Shown here: positions 1-6,277 of the stretch, one piece after another
Numbering within the stretch: position 1 is the stretch's first letter
How the letters are laid out: each line of letters starts with the position of its first letter
Source: Candidatus Brocadiales bacterium
GTDB taxonomy: Bacteria > Planctomycetota > Brocadiia > Brocadiales > Bathyanammoxibiaceae
Reading direction: 5' to 3'
Length of the DNA: 10,358 bases
NCBI GenBank assembly: GCA_030586765.1
Contig: JAUQZZ010000063.1
Location: forward strand, 1 to 10,358
Translations under genes and position numbers: made by a program
Notes under the pieces: model-generated
Told to the model about the DNA's origin: nothing
Database searches by the model: none
The model's input: the letters and a program-made list of their open reading frames with translations, nothing else

Positions 1-381
1 ACCCTGGGCAAGGGGAAAGGTTCAAGGAACCTATACAATAAACCAGACAAGTGGGAGGAGACCCAACTAAAGAAGCTAGCGTCTCCCTCTTATCCCAAGA
101 ATGTGGGTTTTGGGGAGTTTACTCGACTGGAGGGGTCAGGCCCTTTGGTTTATCGCTACATACTCCCTGTCTATATTGAGAAACCGTGCCTGAAGTGCCA
201 TGGTGACCCAGCAAATAGCCCTACCGGGGATGGGCGTGATATTACAGGGCATCTTATGGAAGGTTACAAGCTAGGAGAATTGCGCGGTGGCATAAGTGTG
301 ACCATGCCAATAGTAGAGGAGAAGAACATCGTGTACATGGAGTCCTCCACCGAGGAGGAAGGAGTTGCTACTGGCCGTTAA
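1..381 (+). CDS. Tll0287-like (DUF3365) haem-c domain protein, 3' part
   Basis: The reading frame is open from the first base and stops with TAA at 379-381, so the gene begins upstream and only its last 126 residues are seen. The fragment contains a CxxCH haem-c site (CLKCHGDP, codons 63-69, bases 187-207) followed by EGYKLGELRGGISVTMP. This 'CHGDP ... G.KLGE.RG.ISV..P' layout is characteristic of the Tll0287-like domain, a PAS-like fold that covalently binds haem c and is often used for sensing. Here the protein ends about 25 residues after the domain in an acidic tail, with no kinase or GGDEF module, so it is probably an exported stand-alone cytochrome. A signal peptide would lie outside the window. 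It sits 65 bp upstream of the next gene on the same strand and may be the first visible member of the cytochrome operon. The family call is fairly secure; its redox partner is unknown. Confidence 0.8.
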   Translation, partial: TLGKGKGSRNLYNKPDKWEETQLKKLASPSYPKNVGFGEFTRLEGSGPLVYRYILPVYIEKPCLKCHGDPANSPTGDGRDITGHLMEGYKLGELRGGISVTMPIVEEKNIVYMESSTEEEGVATGR

Positions 382-424
382 AAGGGCCTAGAGCTTAAAG
401 TTTGCCATTCTTTTTTTGAACGAT

Positions 425-445
425 TTTCTCCAAAAGGAGGAGAAA
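425..445 (+). promoter_or_regulatory. hairpin overlapping the ribosome binding site of the small membrane protein
   Basis: TTTCTCC (425-431) can pair with GGAGAAA (439-445) across a 7-nt loop. The stem would take up the 3' half of the AAGGAGG Shine-Dalgarno and end 1 nt before the ATG at 447, so it could modulate initiation. The stem is short and purine/pyrimidine-biased, so it may be a by-product of the strong Shine-Dalgarno sequence. Confidence 0.3.
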
Positions 446-446
446 C

Positions 447-695
447 ATGGTAATCGTGGTACAAATCTTGGGTGCCTTAGGAGGCCTCTTAGTCTTGATA
501 GCAGGTTTTGTGGGTGCCTGGCCCTTCTTAAGGCTACACTTAGCGCCAGGCCAGGAACTCAACACTGGCCAGATAACGGCTGTATTAGGGGTCCTGAGGA
601 GTTTTCTCATCTGGTCCCTGCTACTCTTTGCCGTTGGTGGTATATTTGTCCTCTGTGCTTTCCTCTATTACATTAGTCTAACTGGTATTTCTTAG
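447..695 (+). CDS. small two-helix membrane protein of unknown function
   Basis: This 82-residue protein is almost entirely hydrophobic. One transmembrane segment covers about residues 2-28 (IVVQILGALGGLLVLIAGF and following) and a second about 50-77 (LRSFLIWSLLLFAVGGIFVL). They are joined by a short polar loop, LHLAPGQELNTGQ. The ATG at 447 has an excellent Shine-Dalgarno sequence (AAGGAGG, 434-440) 6 nt upstream. An overlapping frame starting at 416 gives a Cys/Arg-rich product without such a signal and was discarded. There is no cofactor motif and I do not recognise a family. Its position just before the oxidoreductase and Rieske/cytochrome b genes (31 bp to the next start) suggests an accessory or assembly subunit of the membrane complex; that is inference. 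Confidence 0.7.
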   Translation: MVIVVQILGALGGLLVLIAGFVGAWPFLRLHLAPGQELNTGQITAVLGVLRSFLIWSLLLFAVGGIFVLCAFLYYISLTGIS

Positions 696-726
696 CCCCC
701 CCTCTTTTGGTTAAAGAAAGCGAGTC

Positions 727-2748
727 ATGGATAGGGTTACAGAAAGAGACATAGTCAGTCAGATTACTATCAATTTTAAAAAACTGGAATTACATATAGC
801 CCTCCGGGAACCCTCCCTATTAAGAAAAAAGTACGATGAAGTCACGGAGAGGTTAGGGGCAGCGGGGTTCCAGCTTGCCACTACTGCAGACGAGCAATGG
901 TTTAATGAGAATATCCCTTGCAGGCATGCATGTCCAGCGAGTACCAATGCCAGGGGCTACGTCATGGCTATTGCTGAAGGTAGATACCAGGAGGCCTACC
1001 TTATTGCCAGGAAGAACAATCCTTTTGTGGCTACCTGTGGCAAGGTCTGTGGTGCACCCTGCGAGTCGGCGTGCCAGAGAGGTAAGGTAGATGAATCGAT
1101 ATCAATACGCGCCCTTAAGGATTTTGCTGTGGAGCAGAACCAGTTAAGCCACAGGGAGACCTATTCTTGGTTACGCAAACAAATGGGAAAAGTGAAGTTG
1201 GCTGCCAGGGAAAGGGTCTCTCAGATGAGCGTGATTAGCGAACGCCCTGCAGGTGAGGACATATCTCTTCGTTCTAGCCACCATTACCCTTCCCCCCAAA
1301 TAGCGGTAATCGGTGCCGGGCCTGCAGGGCTTTCTGCAGCCCACGACTTGACTCTCATGGGATATAAAGTCAAGGTCTTCGAGGCCGGTAGTAACCCAGG
1401 CGGGATGCCAGCTAACTCATTGCCCATATACCGTCTGGACAGGGAAGCAGTTAAGAAGGACGTGGACTCTATACTGTCCCTAGGAATCCAACTGGAGACA
1501 AACGCTACATGCGGAAAGGACTTCAGCATTGATCAACTGCGGGAGGAATTTGATGCAGTAATTATTGCTGTGGGCCTACAAAGAGGAAGGACGCTCCCTC
1601 TACCGGGCATAGAGCTATCAGGTGTCCTTTCAGGACTAGACTTCTTAAAAGACGCAGCAGCCGGCCGCAAAGTAAATCTTGGGGAAAAGGTAATAGTAAT
1701 AGGGGGTGGCTGTGTAGCCACAGACGTGGCCAGAACCGCTGTTCGTGTTGGTATGAGTAAAGAGGTTCATCTGGTATGCCTCGAGGCTGGAAAGGGCTGT
1801 AGACCCGATAATCCCAAGGAAGAAATGCCAGCCTGGGTCGGTGACGTGGTAGAAAGTAAAGAAGAGGGCGTTATCTTCCATACCTCCTGTGGACCCAGGA
1901 AGGTAGTTGGTGAAAACGGGAAGGTCAGGGGACTGGAAGTGATTAGGGTAAGTTCTGTGTATGATGCCCAGGGACGCTTTAATCCCTCCTATATACAAGG
2001 CACTGAACACATTATAGAGGCCGACAATATCCTCCTCGCCATAGGCCAGGCCCCTGATATGTCCTTCCTGCGGGGTAGCGAAGGCTTTGAACTCGACCAG
2101 AGAAAGATGCTAAAGGTAGACCCCGTTACCCTCTCTACCTCCAAGCCTGGGGTCTTTATCTGTGGTGACATCAACGGACCGGGACTCGTAATAAATGCCG
2201 TAGCCGCAGGCCAGAGGGCCGCCCTCTCCGCCCATCAGTACCTGGGAGGTAGCGGTTCTTTGGGCCTGAATATGCCTGGCCCCCTGGAGGCCGCGCGCTT
2301 CTCTCACCGCTTTGAGAGATTCGACAAATTCCTCCCTAGACTCTACACAAAAAAGATGCTTCCCGCCTTGCTACCTCCGCGAGAGAGAATGAAGGGATGG
2401 GAACCCGTAGAGAAGACCTATACAGAACGTACCGCCAAGAAACAGGGGGAAAGGTGTTTAAACTGTAATGTAAGCCCTGTGATAGAGAAGCAGGCTTTCT
2501 GCATCCTCTGCGGCGGCTGCGCGGATGTTTGTCCTACAAGATGCATCTCCATGGTGTATCTGGACAAGGCCGAGCTGGAGCAGGAGGGCTCACCCCTACA
2601 AAACGGGGGGAAAGGAGAGGGGCCGTGGGTAGGACTGGTCCATGATGAAGAGCCTTGCATCCATTGCGGGTTATGCGCCTATCGCTGTCCAGTGGATGCC
2701 ATAACCATGATGAGATTTGAAGAAACGAGAGGGAGAAAAGATGTTTAA
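727..2748 (+). CDS. GltD-like FAD/NAD(P) oxidoreductase with C-terminal 2[4Fe-4S] ferredoxin domain
   Basis: This 673-residue protein has no signal peptide or membrane helix, so it is cytoplasmic and probably peripheral to the membrane complex. An N-terminal Fe-S domain of the glutamate-synthase small-subunit type carries Cys65, 69, 104, 108, 112 and 116. The FAD dinucleotide fold follows (VIGAGPAGLSAA, 194-205), then the NAD(P) fold (VIGGGCVATDVARTAVR, 324-340), then the second FAD contact (VFICGDINGPG, 476-486). A C-terminal ferredoxin domain carries Cys592, 595, 598, 602 and Cys644, 647, 650, 654 for two [4Fe-4S] clusters. GltD itself is about 470 residues and lacks that tail, so this is not glutamate synthase; no large GOGAT subunit is nearby. 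An acidic residue (Glu353, in VCLE) after the second strand of the NAD(P) fold may favour NADH, but this is weak evidence. From memory a comparable NAD(P) oxidoreductase belongs to the Kuenenia R/b-3 cluster. The likely role is electron transfer between NAD(P)(H) and the quinone/Rieske-b complex. The stop overlaps the next start by 8 nt, implying coupled translation. Confidence 0.88.
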   Translation: MDRVTERDIVSQITINFKKLELHIALREPSLLRKKYDEVTERLGAAGFQLATTADEQWFNENIPCRHACPASTNARGYVMAIAEGRYQEAYLIARKNNPFVATCGKVCGAPCESACQRGKVDESISIRALKDFAVEQNQLSHRETYSWLRKQMGKVKLAARERVSQMSVISERPAGEDISLRSSHHYPSPQIAVIGAGPAGLSAAHDLTLMGYKVKVFEAGSNPGGMPANSLPIYRLDREAVKKDVDSILSLGIQLETNATCGKDFSIDQLREEFDAVIIAVGLQRGRTLPLPGIELSGVLSGLDFLKDAAAGRKVNLGEKVIVIGGGCVATDVARTAVRVGMSKEVHLVCLEAGKGCRPDNPKEEMPAWVGDVVESKEEGVIFHTSCGPRKVVGENGKVRGLEVIRVSSVYDAQGRFNPSYIQGTEHIIEADNILLAIGQAPDMSFLRGSEGFELDQRKMLKVDPVTLSTSKPGVFICGDINGPGLVINAVAAGQRAALSAHQYLGGSGSLGLNMPGPLEAARFSHRFERFDKFLPRLYTKKMLPALLPPRERMKGWEPVEKTYTERTAKKQGERCLNCNVSPVIEKQAFCILCGGCADVCPTRCISMVYLDKAELEQEGSPLQNGGKGEGPWVGLVHDEEPCIHCGLCAYRCPVDAITMMRFEETRGRKDV

Positions 2749-3253
2749 ACCAATTATTAAAATCCATGATGCTACTGCCGTAAGTACTGAGAGGGTATCA
2801 CGCCGCCATATACTCTGGGGAGTACTCTACTGGGCAGGTTGGGGCATCATATTGGGGATACTCTGTGTAGTAGGTGGCGCTGTAGTGCGCCTCCTCTACC
2901 CCAGGGTGATTTACGAGGCCTCTAAGGTTTTTAAGGCTGGTAGACCAGAGGACTACAAGATGGGCTCAGTGAATCTGGTGCCAGGCCGAAGTGTGTGGAT
3001 AGTAAGAGAAAAAGAGGGCTTTTATGCCCTCCTGGCCAAGTGTACACACCTGGGATGTCAGCCCATCTGGTACGAAGACCAGCAGGTCTTTAAATGCCCT
3101 TGCCACGGCAGCCGTTTCTACAAAGACGGGATAAACTTCTCAGGTCCTGCACCTAGACCCCTGGAGCGACTGCACATCTCCTTATCTAATGAGGGGCGCC
3201 TGGTGGTGAATAAGGGGAAAGTAGTTGGGCATGACTATACCTTACAGACTTAG
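2741..3253 (+). CDS. Rieske [2Fe-2S] protein of a cytochrome bc/b6f-type complex
   Basis: This 170-residue Rieske subunit has one N-terminal membrane anchor (about residues 23-52). Cluster box 1 is CTHLGC (101-106) and box 2 is CPCHGS (119-124). Ligands are predicted as Cys101, His103, Cys119 and His122, with the stabilising disulfide Cys106-Cys121. The Pro loop SGPAPRPL spans 134-141. SRRHIL (20-25) just before the anchor fits the twin-arginine signal expected of a Rieske protein folded before export. I chose the ATG at 2741, which follows GAGGGAGAAAAG and overlaps the preceding stop by 8 nt. A TTG at 2717 would add eight highly charged residues and is less likely. The protein receives one electron from menaquinol at the Qo site and passes it to the cytochrome c partner, probably the hexaheme protein encoded downstream because no cytochrome c1 or f gene is present. 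Confidence 0.95.
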   Translation: MFKPIIKIHDATAVSTERVSRRHILWGVLYWAGWGIILGILCVVGGAVVRLLYPRVIYEASKVFKAGRPEDYKMGSVNLVPGRSVWIVREKEGFYALLAKCTHLGCQPIWYEDQQVFKCPCHGSRFYKDGINFSGPAPRPLERLHISLSNEGRLVVNKGKVVGHDYTLQT

Positions 3254-3291
3254 ATGAAGGATATGCCTTTGAGTTAAGGGAGGGAATAGAG

Positions 3292-4026
3292 GTGAATATA
3301 ATTGTCCAGATGTGGAGGTCTATCTTCAGGACCGGTGTAGCTGATAGCCCGGTCCACAGGGTCTTTCGTGTAGTAGTAAACTTCCTCCTGCATCTCCACC
3401 CAGCCAGGGTAAGCAAGGATGGGATTAAACTTAGATACACCTTTTGTCTAGGTGGGCTCAGCCTCTTCTTTTTTATAGTAACGGCAGTAACCGGTGGGTT
3501 CTTGATGATATATTACTATCCTGATGTGGACAAGGCCTACGCCAGCATGAAAGACATAGATGAGATAGTGCCCTTCGGGACCTTTATGAGGAATCTTCAC
3601 AGGTGGGCGGCTCACCTGATGGTTATCTTCGTTCCCCTCCATATGCTGCGGGTCTTTCTAACGGCCGCCTACAAACCACCCAGGGAGTTTAATTGGGTAA
3701 TAGGAGTGAACTTGCTCCTTTTAACCTTCTTGCTCAGCTTCACAGGGTATCTCTTACCCTGGGACCAACTCTCCTATTGGGCGGTAACTGTAGGAACCAC
3801 CATGGCGGAGAATACCCCCATACTGGGAGCACAGGGCCCCTTCAGCGTCTTGGGCCCTGAGGAGGACATGCATTTCATACTTTTGGGAGGCACTACTATT
3901 GGGCAGCCCACGCTGGTAAGGTTCTATTTTGCCCATTGTGTTGCCTTGCCTGGGGCCCTGGCTGGTTTGATGGCCCTGCACTTCTGGCGAATCAGAAAGG
4001 CTGGCGGTATCTCTAGACCTTTATAG
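3292..4026 (+). CDS. cytochrome b, N-terminal four-helix half (cytochrome b6 type)
   Basis: This 244-residue membrane protein corresponds to cytochrome b6, with four helices carrying two b haems. Helix B holds the ligand pair His103 and His117 (LHRWAAHLMVIFVPLH). Helix D holds His215 and His230 (14 residues between them, the b6/bc spacing), followed by WRIRKAGGISRPL, close to the b6 ending. TGYLLPWDQLSYWA (151-164) is the Qo-side cd region. Cys52 in TFCLGG aligns by eye with the Cys of b6f proteins (YCLGG) that binds haem ci covalently, so a third haem near the Qi site is predicted. I chose the GTG start at 3292 because AGGGAGGG lies about 6 nt upstream; an ATG at 3310 would lose six residues. 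The first roughly 45 residues are a polar N-terminal extension. The split from the C-terminal half (next gene) is a b6f-like arrangement. Confidence 0.94.
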   Translation: MNIIVQMWRSIFRTGVADSPVHRVFRVVVNFLLHLHPARVSKDGIKLRYTFCLGGLSLFFFIVTAVTGGFLMIYYYPDVDKAYASMKDIDEIVPFGTFMRNLHRWAAHLMVIFVPLHMLRVFLTAAYKPPREFNWVIGVNLLLLTFLLSFTGYLLPWDQLSYWAVTVGTTMAENTPILGAQGPFSVLGPEEDMHFILLGGTTIGQPTLVRFYFAHCVALPGALAGLMALHFWRIRKAGGISRPL

Positions 4027-4058
4027 ACATTTTTTAAGAGGAAATTTTAAGAACTACC

Positions 4059-4799
4059 ATGGCTAACAAAACAAAGGAGGATGCACTGCTGAGGCCCAAG
4101 GATGTTTACCCAAAAGAAGAGAAGGTGGACACCTGGCCTTACCTGGTAAGGAAGGAATTAATTGCCATACTGGTCTTTAGCATAGTGCTAGTGGTTTGGA
4201 GCCTGGTAATGAATGCACCCCTGGAGGATTTAGCCAACCCCTCCCTGACGCCTAAGGAGTCCAAGGCCCCATGGTACTTTGTTGGCCTGCAGGAACTCCT
4301 GGTTTATTTTGACCCATGGCTAGCTGGGGTGGTGCTACCTACAGTAATCCTCATAGGACTGACCCTCATACCCTATATTGACCCAGACCCCGTAAAAGGT
4401 GTTGGCCAATATGCCTTTAAGAAGAGAATATTCGCTATGTTCTGCTTCATCTTTGGCTTTACTATGTGGTTCGTCCTGGTGGGAGTGGGACAGTATCTAA
4501 GGGGTCCTTACTGGAGCTTCTACTGGCCCTGGGAGGACATGGAAGTAGCTAAGCAGGTGGAGGTGACCCTCACCAATCTTCCCCTCCCCGCAGGGATAGC
4601 CCTCATTGTATGTTTCTTTGCCCTGGGGCTTACCATCCCAGCGGCAGTCTTTAAGAACTTCTACTGGAAAGCAGGTCTGGTAAGATACTACATCACCATG
4701 ACCCTTTTTATGTTTATGATGTTTGTACCCTTAAAGATGATTTTAAGGCAGGTCTTTCACATACGTTATGTCATCACTACCCCTTGGTTTAACATCTGA
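4059..4799 (+). CDS. cytochrome b, C-terminal half (subunit IV-like)
   Basis: This 246-residue protein supplies the quinol-oxidising half of split cytochrome b. After a polar N terminus there are five predicted helices, at about 32-51, 87-107, 123-145, 176-198 and 208-230. b6f subunit IV has three, so this protein is longer, more like the C-terminal part of cytochrome b with an extra helix. The Qo motif is APWY (70-73, in SKAPWYFVGLQELL) in place of PEWY. Loss of the Glu is typical of complexes that use low-potential menaquinol. There is no haem ligand set of its own. The ATG at 4059 has only a poor, distant AAGAGG upstream; translation may depend on coupling to cytochrome b, which ends 32 bp before. 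Helix boundaries are read by eye. Confidence 0.9.
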   Translation: MANKTKEDALLRPKDVYPKEEKVDTWPYLVRKELIAILVFSIVLVVWSLVMNAPLEDLANPSLTPKESKAPWYFVGLQELLVYFDPWLAGVVLPTVILIGLTLIPYIDPDPVKGVGQYAFKKRIFAMFCFIFGFTMWFVLVGVGQYLRGPYWSFYWPWEDMEVAKQVEVTLTNLPLPAGIALIVCFFALGLTIPAAVFKNFYWKAGLVRYYITMTLFMFMMFVPLKMILRQVFHIRYVITTPWFNI

Positions 4800-4811
4800 A
4801 GGTGTACTAAG

Positions 4812-6134
4812 ATGAAATGGAGAATACCCTTTTTAGTCTTATCCCTGGTCTTACTAGGTCTTATCATAATCTGGGTCATCAAGGAAATACGGCCTGAGTG
4901 GAAGCGGTATCAGAAGGCAGAATATGCCGAGCAACGCCAGCTGCTAGAGCAGGAACTGGAGAGGTGGTTAGACCCTAAGTGGGGTGACCCCAAGGTAGCA
5001 AAAAAGGTTAAGGAAAGGATTAATGCCCTCGAGAAACCAAGACTAGAGGTAAAGCAAGTCCTCCTTAAGGGAACCGGACTCTGGAAAGAGGGAGAAAGTG
5101 GGGAAAAGGCAGACAGATGTATTACCTGTCACGTGAATGAGGATAAGTTGTCAAAACTTCATCCCTCCATCAACGAGTATTTCCCTTTGGATATCTACGG
5201 CTGCACCGTCTGCCACGGTGGTCAGGGTGAATCCCTTAAACTTAAAAAGGCCCACAAAGATATGCATCCCAGTAGAAAAGAGATGATGGAGAGGATCGCC
5301 ACCGCTGATGCCGTGATGGACCTGTGGAAGCGACTGGCCAAACTCACCCCTGAAGAAGGCAAGGAGGCCTCAGACTTCAAATACTACGGTATCACTGGAG
5401 AAAAGGCGGTGTATGTTGGCAGTACGGTATGTATGAGATGCCATAAGGGGCTTACCACCTGGCACATAAACCGCTGGAAGGATAACAAGTTTGTCACCTT
5501 TGAAAAGGTTAAAAATGCCCCAGACTACATCGAAGGGGACGAGAACTACAAGAAAGGGTGTTACACGTGCCACACCACGGGATACGATGAGAAGACAGGG
5601 AAATATGAAGAGGAAGGGGTAACTTGCGAGGCCTGCCACGGCCCAGGGCAACTCTACGTCTATTTTATGAGCATGGGCAAGGTGGCAGAGGCCCAGAGAC
5701 TAAGCAAGCTAGGCTTTAGTTACGAGGTCTGCGGCAACTGCCACATGGCCAGAAACCACGAAGCCAGGGCACACTTCATGGCCCAACATAACCTTGAAGA
5801 AAAGCCAGGAGCTCCTAGCGAGGCACCACTCCTTAGTATGGCTGAGGTAGAGAAGTCCGACACGCCAACCAAGGGGTCCGCCAATTCCCTTGGTGGCGAG
5901 GAGAACACCCATGCATCCCCTATAGAGGTGCAAAGAGGGCCCTCTCCCGAGGAGGCGGAGGTACTATCCTATACCTCCTGCCAGGTAGAAAGCCTCTTAG
6001 GTCAAAGGGGGCCCTCTCCTGAGGAGACAGCGGGAACGGAAATAAAGTCGTCTCATCCATTAAATCCCAAAATAAAGCCTTATAAAGGGACATTAAACCT
6101 GCAAGCCCAGGTATCTACCTCTAAAGGAGGATAA
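4812..6134 (+). CDS. membrane-anchored hexaheme cytochrome c (c554-like)
   Basis: This 440-residue protein has an uncleaved N-terminal membrane helix (residues 4-23), a charged, probably helical stretch (28-75), and six CxxCH haem-c sites: Cys103, 131, 207, 250, 272 and 307. The last four, with YVGSTVCMRCH, GCYTCHTTGYDEKTG, GVTCEACHGPG and CGNCH, resemble the tetraheme cytochrome c554 family. The first two form an extra N-terminal pair. Several other His residues (117, 148, 152, 218, 316, 321) are candidate distal ligands. It follows the cytochrome b subunits by 12 bp and is probably the electron acceptor that replaces cytochrome c1/f, passing electrons to or from the HAO-like protein. From memory a hexaheme protein occupies this position in the Kuenenia R/b-3 cluster. 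From about residue 331 onward there is no haem motif. This Pro/Ser/Glu-rich tail of about 110 residues is built on repeated DNA and is discussed separately. Confidence 0.9.
   Translation: MKWRIPFLVLSLVLLGLIIIWVIKEIRPEWKRYQKAEYAEQRQLLEQELERWLDPKWGDPKVAKKVKERINALEKPRLEVKQVLLKGTGLWKEGESGEKADRCITCHVNEDKLSKLHPSINEYFPLDIYGCTVCHGGQGESLKLKKAHKDMHPSRKEMMERIATADAVMDLWKRLAKLTPEEGKEASDFKYYGITGEKAVYVGSTVCMRCHKGLTTWHINRWKDNKFVTFEKVKNAPDYIEGDENYKKGCYTCHTTGYDEKTGKYEEEGVTCEACHGPGQLYVYFMSMGKVAEAQRLSKLGFSYEVCGNCHMARNHEARAHFMAQHNLEEKPGAPSEAPLLSMAEVEKSDTPTKGSANSLGGEENTHASPIEVQRGPSPEEAEVLSYTSCQVESLLGQRGPSPEETAGTEIKSSHPLNPKIKPYKGTLNLQAQVSTSKGG
5931..6027 (+). repeat. two in-frame direct repeats with palindromes inside the hexaheme gene tail
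   Basis: A 25-nt unit at 5931-5955 recurs at 6003-6027 with three differences by my count. The offset is 72 nt, so both copies encode RGPSPEE (residues 375-381 and 399-405) in the same frame. The first copy includes the palindrome GAGGGCCCTC (5936-5945). The second contains TCTCC-TGA-GGAGA (6015-6027). Between the copies GGCGGAGGTA (5954-5963) pairs with TACCTCCTGCC (5972-5982) across an 8-nt loop with one bulge. A further inverted pair, ACCAAGGG/CCCTTGGT, lies just upstream at 5868-5875 and 5887-5894. Confidence 0.75.
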
Positions 6135-6277
6135 TGTTCCCCTTGAAATGCGTAATTAGAAAAGGTGTACGCCTTATAGGAAAAAATTTTTAGAAAGGAG
6201 GGAGCCATAAAAAGACAGTAATACTTTTTAAGATAGCATCAGGGAGTATGAACTTTAGATAAGGAGACACAGTTGCT

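Noticed and set aside
416..676. 86-codon + frame overlapping the small membrane protein
   Set aside because: It has no ribosome binding site and an unnatural Cys/Arg/Leu mix; the 447-695 frame has a strong Shine-Dalgarno and clear helices.
1645..2010. 121-codon minus frame within the oxidoreductase
   Set aside because: It lies opposite conserved FAD/NAD(P) motifs and has no motif of its own.
727..2748. Annotation as glutamate synthase small subunit (gltD)
   Set aside because: The core fold matches, but the protein is about 200 residues longer with a C-terminal ferredoxin domain, there is no large subunit, and the neighbours are respiratory.
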